Below are positions 1 to 7,979 of a stretch of 48,766 nucleotides of DNA, piece by piece. Source of the stretch: Firmicutes bacterium UBA4845. Its GTDB lineage: Bacteria; Bacillota; Clostridia; Tissierellales; Sedimentibacteraceae. Where the stretch lies: the NCBI GenBank assembly GCA_002399975.1, contig DHER01000094.1, positions 1 through 48,766 of the forward strand. Direction: 5' to 3'. A model generated the notes under the pieces. It was given only the letters and a program-made list of their open reading frames with translations, was not told where the DNA came from and ran no database searches. A program made the translations under genes and the position numbers. Each line of letters starts with the position of its first letter. Within the stretch, counting starts at the first letter, position 1.

Positions 1-99
1 CTTAACTCGTGCGTTTGTCGTGGTATTTTTTATTTGCCACGCTAAATGCAAGTTAAAATGAAACACTTATTTATTTGTAATATTTTTCGGTATTGCATA

Positions 100-1323
100 T
101 CAATTATTTCCATAGCTTTCTTCTAATTTTAAAGTATCACGGCCATCAATTTCAACCTTTGATATTCTATCAAACTTTTTTTCTATTTTACCGGATGTAA
201 TATGAATTTTGTCCACATCGTCAGAAACCTTTTTAATATCTTTCGCAAGTGAATCCCACCTGTCTTTGTAAAGCCTGAATTCCTTTCCAAGCTTGTTAAG
301 TTCTTCGTGAATTATACCTGCATATTTTTCTCTCTCCATGTTTCTTAATACAACCTGCACGGTGGATAAAATGGACATTAGCGTAGTTGGGGAGGCAATC
401 CATGTTTTTTTAGTTGCGGCATAATCTATCAAATCCTGATGGTATGCATTTATTTCCGCAAAAATAGCTTCCGCCGGAAGAAACATTATTGCTTGTTCAG
501 ATGTTATACCTTCGATTATGTATTTTGAAGAAATATCCTTAATATGTTTTTTTACATTAACTTTGAATTCTCGTTCGCATTTTTTTCTTTCTGATTCAGG
601 AATTGACTTGTCAATCATGCGCTGATAATTTTCCAGTGGAAATTTCGAATCAACGCATATCATTCCTACAGGATCCGGAATATATAATGCAGCATCAACT
701 ATAGTACCGTTATCTAGTTTTTTCTGCAGCTCATAAATTTTATTATTATTTTCGCCAAAGACCGCCGCCAATATATGATTGAGCTGTACCTCCCCGAATG
801 TACCCCTGCTTTTTTTGTCTGTCAAAACATCCTGCAGTGACACTATGTCCGTTGACAGGCTATCTATTTTTTTCTGTGCCTCATCTATCTTTGAGAGCCT
901 TTCCAATATATTAGCAAATGTCTTGTTTGTTTTTTCAAATCCTTCGTCCAGCCTTTCCTCCACGCGCATATTGATTTTATCTAAATTTGTGCTTACCTTT
1001 TCATTCAGTGAAAAAAAATTTTCATTCAATACTTTAGATGTCTGCCCGCTGAAACTTGTAAACGCTTCCGTCATTTTTTTTGTATTGTTTTCAAGTCTTT
1101 CAACAGTTTCAAGCTTGTCGGTAAGTATTTCTTTGAGCTGTTTTTGCTCTGAATCCGATATTTTTTTAGAAATTGAATCTATTAAGTACAAATTATTTTG
1201 TCCCAAATTTAATTTCATTTCAGAAATTACATGGTTTTCTGTTTCTTTTTTTGATGATTTAATCAATAAAATCACATTTATGACTATCAAAATTATTAAA
1301 AGAACAATTATCAAGATTTCCAT
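100..1323 (-). CDS. rmuC: RmuC-family DNA recombination protein
   Basis: The protein has 407 residues. It has one N-terminal membrane segment (about residues 2-23), then a long charged coiled coil to about residue 170, then the RmuC core. The family motifs RGTFGE (173-178) and VDSKFP (224-229) sit in that core, which belongs to the restriction-endonuclease-like fold. RmuC proteins limit inversions and rearrangements at short inverted repeats; the exact reaction is not settled. The start is the second ATG at 1323, because GGGAGG lies 7-8 bases upstream. An in-frame ATG seven codons earlier would leave that ribosome site inside the gene. It is separated from the upstream asd by a terminator, so it is probably transcribed alone. 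Confidence 0.9.
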   Translation of the reverse strand: MEILIIVLLIILIVINVILLIKSSKKETENHVISEMKLNLGQNNLYLIDSISKKISDSEQKQLKEILTDKLETVERLENNTKKMTEAFTSFSGQTSKVLNENFFSLNEKVSTNLDKINMRVEERLDEGFEKTNKTFANILERLSKIDEAQKKIDSLSTDIVSLQDVLTDKKSRGTFGEVQLNHILAAVFGENNNKIYELQKKLDNGTIVDAALYIPDPVGMICVDSKFPLENYQRMIDKSIPESERKKCEREFKVNVKKHIKDISSKYIIEGITSEQAIMFLPAEAIFAEINAYHQDLIDYAATKKTWIASPTTLMSILSTVQVVLRNMEREKYAGIIHEELNKLGKEFRLYKDRWDSLAKDIKKVSDDVDKIHITSGKIEKKFDRISKVEIDGRDTLKLEESYGNN

Positions 1324-1386
1324 ATGATGCCCTCCCTGTTTCATAATAAATTACAGACTTAATATACTTGTCCACTAAAATTTTCA

Positions 1387-1419
1387 AAAAAGAACGCCGT
1401 AAAGCGGCATTCTTTTTTA
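1387..1419 (-). terminator. Rho-independent terminator after asd
   Basis: On the minus strand GAATGCCG and CGGCGTTC form a stem with a short loop, followed by TTTTTT. It lies 6 bases past the asd stop and upstream of rmuC. The flanking A and T runs could let it work in both directions. Confidence 0.85.
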
Positions 1420-1424
1420 CCTAA

Positions 1425-2438
1425 TTAGATAAGGGTCTCTTTTACAAGAATTTCTGCTATTTGAACTGCATTTGTAGCCGCACCTTTTCTTATCTGGTCT
1501 CCGCAGCACCACAGCACAAGTGAATTTTCTTTGCTTATATCTTTTCTGATTCTTCCCACATATATTAAGTCCTGGTCTGATGTATCCAGCGGCATAGGGT
1601 ATTTTTCATTTGCCAGATCATCAATTAGCTTTACTCCTTCTGCTTTTGCAATAAGTTGTTTTGCTTTTTCAGGAGTTATTTCTTTTTCTGTTTCTATAGT
1701 AATTGATTCAGAATGACTCCTGTAAACAGGAACTCTTACACAAGTACAGTTTACCTTTAAATCCGGATTGTGGAATATTTTCCTTCCTTCATTCTGTAAT
1801 TTCATTTCTTCCTGAGAATATCCCATTTCATTAAAGCTTCCTATTTGAGGTATCACATTGTAAGCAATCTGGTATTGAAATGTTTCTATATCTATGGGAC
1901 TTCCTTCACTTATATTTTTTATCTGTTGGTCCAGTTCCTTCATTCCGTTGATTCCAGCTCCTGACACCGCCTGAAATGTTGAAACAATCATTCTGTTAAT
2001 TTTAGCATATTTATTCAGTTCGTTCAGTGCCGTAAGAGCAATAGTCGTTGAACAATTAGGATTTGCAATTATACCCTTGTGTTTTTTTACATCTTGCCCA
2101 TTTACTTCAGGCACTACCAATGGTACACCGTCTTTAAGCCTAAAAGCCGAGGAGTTATCAATAACTACAGCACCTGCTTTAACTGCAGCCGGAGATAAAG
2201 CTTCGCTAATATTATTTTCCGCTGCACACAAAACAATATCCATATTTTTAAATGAATTTTCTGACGCTTCCTCAATAATGTATTTTTTCCCTTGAAATTC
2301 CACTTCTTTGCCTGCGCTCCTGCTGCTGGCCAAAAGTTTCAATTCCTTGAAAGGGAAATCTCTTTCTACAAGAACCTTAAGCATTTCCATACCAACAGCA
2401 CCTGTTGCTCCTAATATTGCCACATTGTACTTTTTCAT
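1425..2438 (-). CDS. asd: Aspartate-semialdehyde dehydrogenase
   Basis: The enzyme makes aspartate 4-semialdehyde from aspartyl phosphate with NADPH. This is the shared step for lysine/diaminopimelate, threonine and methionine. The protein has 337 residues, the usual length. The NADP loop GATGAVG is at residues 10-16. The catalytic Cys129 sits in NPNCST and the catalytic His242 in RSHSES. The start is the ATG at 2438, just downstream of an AGGAGAAGGAG run. An upstream ATG at 2459 would add seven non-conserved residues containing four arginines. No other lysine or threonine pathway gene is adjacent, so it stands alone here. Confidence 0.96.
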   Translation of the reverse strand: MKKYNVAILGATGAVGMEMLKVLVERDFPFKELKLLASSRSAGKEVEFQGKKYIIEEASENSFKNMDIVLCAAENNISEALSPAAVKAGAVVIDNSSAFRLKDGVPLVVPEVNGQDVKKHKGIIANPNCSTTIALTALNELNKYAKINRMIVSTFQAVSGAGINGMKELDQQIKNISEGSPIDIETFQYQIAYNVIPQIGSFNEMGYSQEEMKLQNEGRKIFHNPDLKVNCTCVRVPVYRSHSESITIETEKEITPEKAKQLIAKAEGVKLIDDLANEKYPMPLDTSDQDLIYVGRIRKDISKENSLVLWCCGDQIRKGAATNAVQIAEILVKETLI

Positions 2439-2516
2439 AACTCTCCTTCTCCTATACATTATTAGTTTAAAATATTATATGAATTAATTTTTTATTATAC
2501 ACCCTTACGGTATTTT

Positions 2517-4292
2517 TTATTGATTGCTTTCAGGAACATCAAATTTCGGTTTTATTTTCCATATATTATGTTCTTTCAAAGCATCCCACTTTACATTGTC
2601 TTTTTCAACTACCTGTTTTGCTTCTCCGTTCCCAACTTCAACCTTATAGTATAAATCAACTGAAGCCAAGTTTCTGTCAGTCGGGTCTACGGTATAACCG
2701 TAAATCTCGTAGCTTAACAGCTTAACGTTGGAAACAGCCTGAAGCTGAGCATATTCGTTAAAATCTTCCAACCTGTCGGCAACAGGTGACATTAAATACA
2801 TATAACTGTACCTGCCCTGCTGCATACCTGACAAATATTTATACGCAGCATCTGCAGGAGATTTTTCCTTATAATCCAATTCACCTTTATCTAATGGATA
2901 TGTCGTCACTACTTCAGTCTCTGTAGGCATAAAAGAATAGGGATCATACTTATTAGCCGGATTCCATACCATATATTCCGTAATTCCAAGTTCTTTCGCA
3001 GCAATTAACTGATCTCTTATCTTCTGTGGCCCATATTCTATACCTGCCCAATCAAAGTCCTGAATCCATGGCCTTATTACAGGTGGTATTTTCATTGAAG
3101 CATTTTTCTCGACTGCTTCTTCCATGGCTCCCTTAACAACAAGGTACGGATAAGCGTTTGGGTTATCTAAATTGTACCATCCTTTAGAATAATGGCTGGG
3201 ATAAACCATAGGAGCCAAATTATCAACATATTTCCCCATGAGAATCCATGTTTGACCTATATCATCAGGATAATCATCCCATGTACTCGTAGTAATGCCG
3301 AACACATCCGCGCCTAAATTCACATTGTAGGGTTCCAACTCTTTTCTTGTGTATTGAAGAAATTCTGCAATAGCTTCATCTTTGTCTTTTCCGTTTTTGC
3401 CCGGGAATTCGGTAATAGGGTTATATTTTTTCGCCCCGTCGGGAAATCTCACATAATCGAATTGAATTTCATCAAATCCTAATAAAGCAGCTTCTTTTGC
3501 AATTGCCACATTGTAGTCCCATACATATTTGTCGAAAGGATTGATCCATGGTATGTTCCCGCTGTTAGGATCAAGCCATGTACCACCTGATTTAAGCTGT
3601 ATAGAATGTTCAGGGCTTTGCATCGCAAAATTCTTATCTTTAAATGTAACTATCCTTCCTATAGTGTAAATATCATAATCCTTTAAAACCTGAAGAACAC
3701 TCTTAATGTCTTTTATGGGAACGGCGGTGTCCTTATTTAACTTCTGTACAACTTCCACATTGCTGTTATAAGTTATAAACCCGTTATCATCCTTGACATT
3801 AATAACCACTCCGTTAATTTCTGTTCCAACTGCAATTCCCACAATTTTTTCAAACGCATTTGCCTTTTCCGCTTCCGGCAGAAGTTCTTTTGCTTTATTG
3901 GTGTCATTTTCAGCTAATGCCTTAACATATGCACCATAGGCATCTATATTTTCTTTATTTAAGGAATTGCCTGCCGTATATCCTGTAGCATACAATGCTC
4001 TGACTTTAAGGCTTTTCCTTTCTTGTTCTTCTCCCACCGGCACTAATGGAACATAAAATTCACCCAGTTCTTCCCGACGTTTCTTTTCTAAGCTTTCTCT
4101 TTCTACTAATTTATTTTCTATTTCATCAATTCCCTTTTCTTCATCTGAAGGCTGAGAAGGAATAATCTCCGCTGCAGATTCACCTTCTTTGTCATTGGGT
4201 ATGGGCATGTTTGCATTGACCTGAGCCGTACAACCTGCCGGCATCGCTGCCAGTAACAGTAATATTATTGCCTTTTTTGCCTTATTGAACAT
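2517..4292 (-). CDS. Lipoprotein with DUF4015-type TIM-barrel (putative glycoside hydrolase)
   Basis: The protein has 591 residues. A lipoprotein signal peptide ends at Cys21 (PAGC), so it should be anchored on the outer face of the membrane. A charged linker (about 30-90) leads to a barrel domain of the putative glycosyl-hydrolase family DUF4015 (about 97-455). Conserved stretches are GFDEIQFDYVRFPDG (272-286), APMVYPSHY (360-368), RPWIQDF (407-413) and YMVWNPANKY (440-449). The acidic residues in the first of these are the likely catalytic centre. A C-terminal domain of about 130 residues resembles an NTF2-like or accessory fold, which is a guess. The substrate is unknown; cell-wall or exopolysaccharide is plausible. 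The start has AGGAGG seven bases upstream. Confidence 0.82.
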   Translation of the reverse strand: MFNKAKKAIILLLLAAMPAGCTAQVNANMPIPNDKEGESAAEIIPSQPSDEEKGIDEIENKLVERESLEKKRREELGEFYVPLVPVGEEQERKSLKVRALYATGYTAGNSLNKENIDAYGAYVKALAENDTNKAKELLPEAEKANAFEKIVGIAVGTEINGVVINVKDDNGFITYNSNVEVVQKLNKDTAVPIKDIKSVLQVLKDYDIYTIGRIVTFKDKNFAMQSPEHSIQLKSGGTWLDPNSGNIPWINPFDKYVWDYNVAIAKEAALLGFDEIQFDYVRFPDGAKKYNPITEFPGKNGKDKDEAIAEFLQYTRKELEPYNVNLGADVFGITTSTWDDYPDDIGQTWILMGKYVDNLAPMVYPSHYSKGWYNLDNPNAYPYLVVKGAMEEAVEKNASMKIPPVIRPWIQDFDWAGIEYGPQKIRDQLIAAKELGITEYMVWNPANKYDPYSFMPTETEVVTTYPLDKGELDYKEKSPADAAYKYLSGMQQGRYSYMYLMSPVADRLEDFNEYAQLQAVSNVKLLSYEIYGYTVDPTDRNLASVDLYYKVEVGNGEAKQVVEKDNVKWDALKEHNIWKIKPKFDVPESNQ

Positions 4293-4385
4293 TAAATCCT
4301 CCTAATGTAATTGTTAATATGTAAGCCCTACCCCACATTGCGCAAAATTAAATTAATTTCGTCAAATAACTTTAATTTTATAATG

Positions 4386-4414
4386 ATTCTACCATAATTA
4401 TATTTCACATTCAA
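4386..4414 (-). promoter_or_regulatory. Promoter of the DUF4015 lipoprotein gene
   Basis: On the minus strand TTGAAT and TAGAAT are separated by exactly 17 bases. This fits a housekeeping sigma factor site about 90 bases before the start codon. Confidence 0.6.
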
Positions 4415-4540
4415 TAAACAATGCATAAACTTTCATGCCTCACAACTTGTAATATTTAACAAAACACATATTCAAAACACAAATAAAGTCTTTATTTACA
4501 TTATTCAGTCTCGCTATATACATAATAAAAAATTATTTAC

Positions 4541-4569
4541 TTGACTTTAATATTCGTAAATTATATAAT
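4541..4569 (+). promoter_or_regulatory. purA promoter
   Basis: TTGACT (4541-4546), a 17-base spacer and TATAAT (4564-4569) give a near-consensus vegetative promoter. The start codon follows 28 bases after the -10 box, leaving a leader of only about 20 bases. There is no room for a purine riboswitch. Confidence 0.85.
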
Positions 4570-4597
4570 TTTTGTAGTAAAGTATAAGGAGGTTTTT

Positions 4598-5875
4598 ATG
4601 CTAACTGCAATAGTAGGAATCAATTGGGGAGATGAAGGCAAAGGCAGAATGGTTGATTTGCTGTCTGCTGATTATGATGTTGTGTGTCGTTACCAGGGTG
4701 GTAACAACGCAGGCCATACAGTTGTCAATGATTCGGGTAAATTTGTACTTAACCTGCTTCCGTCAGGTATATTAAGACCCGGAGTAGTAAATATAATGGG
4801 AAACGGTATGGTTATCGATTTAGAACACCTCCACAGGGAAATTAATAATTTAAGAAATTCCGGCATTAAAATTACACCTGATAATTTAAAAATCAGTAAT
4901 AAAGCAATTATATGCCTTCCTTACCACGTTAAGCAAGATATATTGGAAGAAGAACGTTTGAAAGACATGAAATTCGGTTCCACAAGAAGGGGGATCGCTC
5001 CTGTTTATGGTGACAAATATCTCAAAAAGGGCATTAGGATGGGAGACTTGTTAAATAAGGAAGCCTTGAAAAAACGTGTAAAACAGGTAGTAGAATGGAA
5101 GAATCTAACAATATCCGGAGGATATAAATCAATAAAATTTAATGCTGAAGATATGTACAACTGGTTATTGAAATATGGCGAAGAACTTAAGGACTATATA
5201 TGCGACGTCAGCCTGTACCTTGTCGGCTGCGTGAATACAGGGAAAAAAATTATGTTTGAAGCACAGCTGGGAGCGCTTAAAGATATAGATTTTGGAATTT
5301 ATCCATATACGTCCTCATCATCGACCATTGCTTCCTATGCTCCTATCGGCGCAGGGATTCCAGGACAGAAGCTCGACAATACTATAGGAATTATGAAGGC
5401 TTATTCTACATGTGTAGGTGAAGGACCTTTTACATGCGAAATGTTCGGAGAAAAAGCTGAGGCATTAAGGAAAGCCGGCGGTGAATACGGAGCTGCCACA
5501 GGACGCCCCAGAAGAGTCGGACCTTTTGACATTGTTGCGTCAAAATACGGCGTAAGAATACAGGGAGCAGATGTTTTAGCTTTGACGAAGCTTGATGTTT
5601 TGTCATACATGGATAAAATCCCTGTTGTCACAGCATATGATATTGACGGCAAAATTACCGGAGATTTCCCTACAGGCGGGGAACTTGACAAAGCAAAACC
5701 TGTCATAGAATATATAGAAGGATGGAAATGTGATATAGGAAAATGCAGAAAGGAGTCTGACCTTCCAAAAACCGCTTATAACTATATTAAATATATTGAA
5801 AAGAAAGTCGGATGCACCGTAAAATATGTATCTGTAGGTCCTGAAAGGGAAGATTACCTTATAATGAACGAATAA
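4598..5875 (+). CDS. purA: Adenylosuccinate synthetase
   Basis: It joins IMP and aspartate, using GTP, to give adenylosuccinate, the first step from IMP to AMP. The protein has 425 residues. The GTP/Mg loop GDEGKGR is at residues 11-17 with catalytic Asp12. His40 is in NNAGHTVV, and GRPRRVG and the C-terminal GPER motif are present. The sequence belongs to a clostridial subgroup: where the well-studied enzymes have FEGAQGTLLDID, this one has FEAQLGALKDID, which shifts an IMP-contacting Gln by one place. The start at 4598 follows AAGGAGG with a 5-base gap. An upstream in-frame extension of 19 codons overlaps the promoter and is not used. It is the only plus-strand gene in the first 26 kb and has no purine-pathway neighbour. 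Confidence 0.95.
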   Translation: MLTAIVGINWGDEGKGRMVDLLSADYDVVCRYQGGNNAGHTVVNDSGKFVLNLLPSGILRPGVVNIMGNGMVIDLEHLHREINNLRNSGIKITPDNLKISNKAIICLPYHVKQDILEEERLKDMKFGSTRRGIAPVYGDKYLKKGIRMGDLLNKEALKKRVKQVVEWKNLTISGGYKSIKFNAEDMYNWLLKYGEELKDYICDVSLYLVGCVNTGKKIMFEAQLGALKDIDFGIYPYTSSSSTIASYAPIGAGIPGQKLDNTIGIMKAYSTCVGEGPFTCEMFGEKAEALRKAGGEYGAATGRPRRVGPFDIVASKYGVRIQGADVLALTKLDVLSYMDKIPVVTAYDIDGKITGDFPTGGELDKAKPVIEYIEGWKCDIGKCRKESDLPKTAYNYIKYIEKKVGCTVKYVSVGPEREDYLIMNE

Positions 5876-5957
5876 TAAATAATTAATAATGAAAGCCAAA
5901 ATAAAAATTAAATATTCATAAATAAATCAGTATTAGAAAGCAACATGCTGCGACTGT

Positions 5958-6464
5958 TTATTTATTTAATTTAAGCTTTGGCTTTATATTTTCTCCGTAG
6001 AAAGTTATAAATATAGTGAACGCATAGTCATAAATAATGAACAAAGCCTGAGCCGCAAGTATCATCCACCATTTAAGCTTAAGCGGTATAAATAATTTTA
6101 CCGTAAAATACATTGCGGCTAAAGCTATGTTAAAATATATAAGTTTTAAGGAATACAACATTGTTTTATTATTAATCTTTAATTCCAGTATATGTTTCAC
6201 TATGCTGTAAAGCCCAAAAAAAATTATATATGTAATGAATTCAATTTTATTAAATGTCAAAAAAATGCCAAGAATACATGATGCTGCATAAAATGCGATA
6301 CCGCTTTTGCCGCCAAACTCGACTATTACAACACCTATAACCAAGGCTGCAGCTGCAAATAATATAATTGTATTGGTTTCTATTACGGAAGAAAGTATTA
6401 TAAAAATCTGATTTAGCCCAAGAAGAACTCCTAAATATGCAACATCCTTGCTTTTTAGCAGCAT
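5958..6464 (-). CDS. Small integral membrane protein of unknown function
   Basis: I do not recognise the family. The 168-residue product is almost wholly hydrophobic, with about five membrane segments and a basic C-terminus ending in KPKLKLNK. The start at 6464 is chosen because GGGAGGAG lies about ten bases upstream. It overlaps the last ten bases of the J-domain gene, so translation is probably coupled. It is the last gene of a three-gene block with the J-domain and DUF5685 genes. The tight overlaps suggest the three products act together, perhaps at the membrane. Confidence 0.7.
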   Translation of the reverse strand: MLLKSKDVAYLGVLLGLNQIFIILSSVIETNTIILFAAAALVIGVVIVEFGGKSGIAFYAASCILGIFLTFNKIEFITYIIFFGLYSIVKHILELKINNKTMLYSLKLIYFNIALAAMYFTVKLFIPLKLKWWMILAAQALFIIYDYAFTIFITFYGENIKPKLKLNK

Positions 6465-7036
6465 GAAATCAGATCTCCTCCCATGGATTCGCAGCAGCAA
6501 TCCGCGCAAATAAGCTGAGTACAGCAGTCTACACTTGAATTGCCGCCTCCGTAATTATATGCTCTTTGCCTGTACGTATTCTGCATATTTAAAATTTGAT
6601 TTAAAAAATTATTATATTCAGAATTTCCCGGATCCATTCTGACGGCATTTTGAATATACTGCACTCCCTGCCCTATAGAACCCATGTTAACATAGCACAC
6701 ACCCATTAAGTAATTCCACTCTGCATTTCTTACAGACATGCTGTTCAATGTTCTTACTGCATCACGATACCTGCCGGTCTGAATTTGCTGTCTTATACTG
6801 TACAAATTGCCTGAGCCGCTGTTATAGGAACCTTGATAATATCCTTCTGCTTTTCCGTTCATTATTTCATCATATGCCCATTGGATTTCCTTAAATTTTT
6901 CTTCCGCTAAATCCTTAAGGGGGTTATTTTGATTCACGTCAGGGTGATATTTTTTTGCTAACTTTCTGTATGCACTCTTTACTTCTTCTTTAGAGGCACC
7001 TCTTTGTAAACCCAGCACTTCATATGGGTCTTTCAT
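6455..7036 (-). CDS. J-domain protein with TPR-like middle and Cys-rich tail
   Basis: The protein has 193 residues. Residues 1-60 are a J domain with the HPD triad at 31-33, which stimulates the ATPase of a DnaK-type Hsp70. A middle helical part (about 75-150) looks like one or two tetratricopeptide repeats. The last 25 residues hold eight cysteines as CC, C, CCC and CC. It lacks the Gly/Phe and zinc-finger regions of true DnaJ, so it is a specialised co-chaperone, not the general one. AAAGGAG precedes the start by eight bases. The gene begins inside the 3' end of the DUF5685 gene and its own end overlaps the membrane-protein gene. Confidence 0.85.
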   Translation of the reverse strand: MKDPYEVLGLQRGASKEEVKSAYRKLAKKYHPDVNQNNPLKDLAEEKFKEIQWAYDEIMNGKAEGYYQGSYNSGSGNLYSIRQQIQTGRYRDAVRTLNSMSVRNAEWNYLMGVCYVNMGSIGQGVQYIQNAVRMDPGNSEYNNFLNQILNMQNTYRQRAYNYGGGNSSVDCCTQLICADCCCESMGGDLISCC

Positions 7037-7847
7037 TTGTATTTCTCCTTTTGTTCATTTTATTCAAGATCCCGGAATATATTATGTTGTCAATTATTCC
7101 CTTATCCTGCACAAGAGGAAGTTTTTCCATTTCATTGCTTAAAAAAGATAGATTAAGCATTAACAGATCCTTTGCATATTTCTCCTTATTTTCTGTTTTT
7201 AGGTTGTTGAACGGATTGTAGGAATTGTGTTTACTGTCTTTCTCCATATCCTCGTAAGCATCCAAAAAATAAATCAGCTTACCTAAATAAAAACCTGTCT
7301 TTCTTAAATTTTCTTCCCATTCATCCTTTCTGAACAGAAATATTTCCTCCATTAAATGTCCGAATTCATTTGAAACAGCATCCATGTCATCTACAACATT
7401 TTTTTCCAATTCAGATATGTTATAAAGCCTTTCTCTGACTATTATAGACTTTTCCGGCATCCGATCCACAGATGCTTTAAATTTTCCCGTTAACAATTTC
7501 ATTGCTGCCAGCGACTTTAGATCCTTATCATCCTTCCAATTATCAAGCATGTTGTAGTATGAAAGAATTATATTTACAGAGGCTGCATACTCTGTTATTT
7601 CATTTTGTATAACAAGCTGTTTCTTACCCGGATGTACTATACATCTTTCATTATACACTTTATTTTCAAGCTCATATAAAGAACTTAAAAATAATATAAG
7701 AAACGCCATATCGTAATTCAATGTCATTCTTGATCTGCTGCCATAATCGTTTTTAAGGTATTTGCACAAACCACAGTAATATCCCTTATAGCTATAGTAC
7801 TCCTTAAATTTTAATTCCATTTTGTTTATTGTTACGTATCCAAACAT
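7020..7847 (-). CDS. DUF5685 family protein
   Basis: The protein has 275 residues. The N-terminus MFGYVTINKMELKFKEY, a CxxC pair at Cys25/Cys28 (YYCGLCKYL) and the following NYDMAFL stretch are typical of DUF5685. This is a helical family found beside J-domain genes in clostridia (from memory). The function is not known. The CxxC suggests a metal site or redox role. The start at 7847 is preferred over the ATG ten codons earlier because it gives the conserved family N-terminus and has a purine-rich GAGAGAAG just upstream. It overlaps the J-domain gene by 17 bases. Confidence 0.8.
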   Translation of the reverse strand: MFGYVTINKMELKFKEYYSYKGYYCGLCKYLKNDYGSRSRMTLNYDMAFLILFLSSLYELENKVYNERCIVHPGKKQLVIQNEITEYAASVNIILSYYNMLDNWKDDKDLKSLAAMKLLTGKFKASVDRMPEKSIIVRERLYNISELEKNVVDDMDAVSNEFGHLMEEIFLFRKDEWEENLRKTGFYLGKLIYFLDAYEDMEKDSKHNSYNPFNNLKTENKEKYAKDLLMLNLSFLSNEMEKLPLVQDKGIIDNIIYSGILNKMNKRRNTNERPI

Positions 7848-7948
7848 GCTTCTCTCATTTCTATATGTTACAACCATACTAATTGTATCAGCATTGTTTT
7901 ATTTTATCAATAAAAAATTAATTGACGGTAATCTTTTACATTATAATA

Positions 7949-7976
7949 ATCAAAAAAGGCAGATTGCTTTTTTGAT
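7949..7976 (-). terminator. Possible terminator after phoR
   Basis: On the minus strand ATCAAAAAAG and CTTTTTTGAT pair around a short loop just past the phoR stop. The T-run lies within the stem and no strong T-tract follows, so it is only a moderate candidate. Confidence 0.45.
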
Positions 7977-7979
7977 TTG

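Noticed and set aside
19..41. CGTGG...CCACG hairpin near the window start as the rmuC terminator
   Set aside because: The stem is only five pairs around a 13-base loop and no T-run follows on the minus strand.
779..1327. Plus-strand open frame of 182 codons opposite rmuC
   Set aside because: It lies wholly within rmuC on the other strand, is Ser/Phe-rich from reverse reading of a Lys/Glu coiled coil, and has no ribosome site.
4598..5875. PurA as a novel enzyme because of FEAQLGALKDID
   Set aside because: As far as I recall, the same variation is common to clostridial PurA proteins, and the other catalytic residues are intact.
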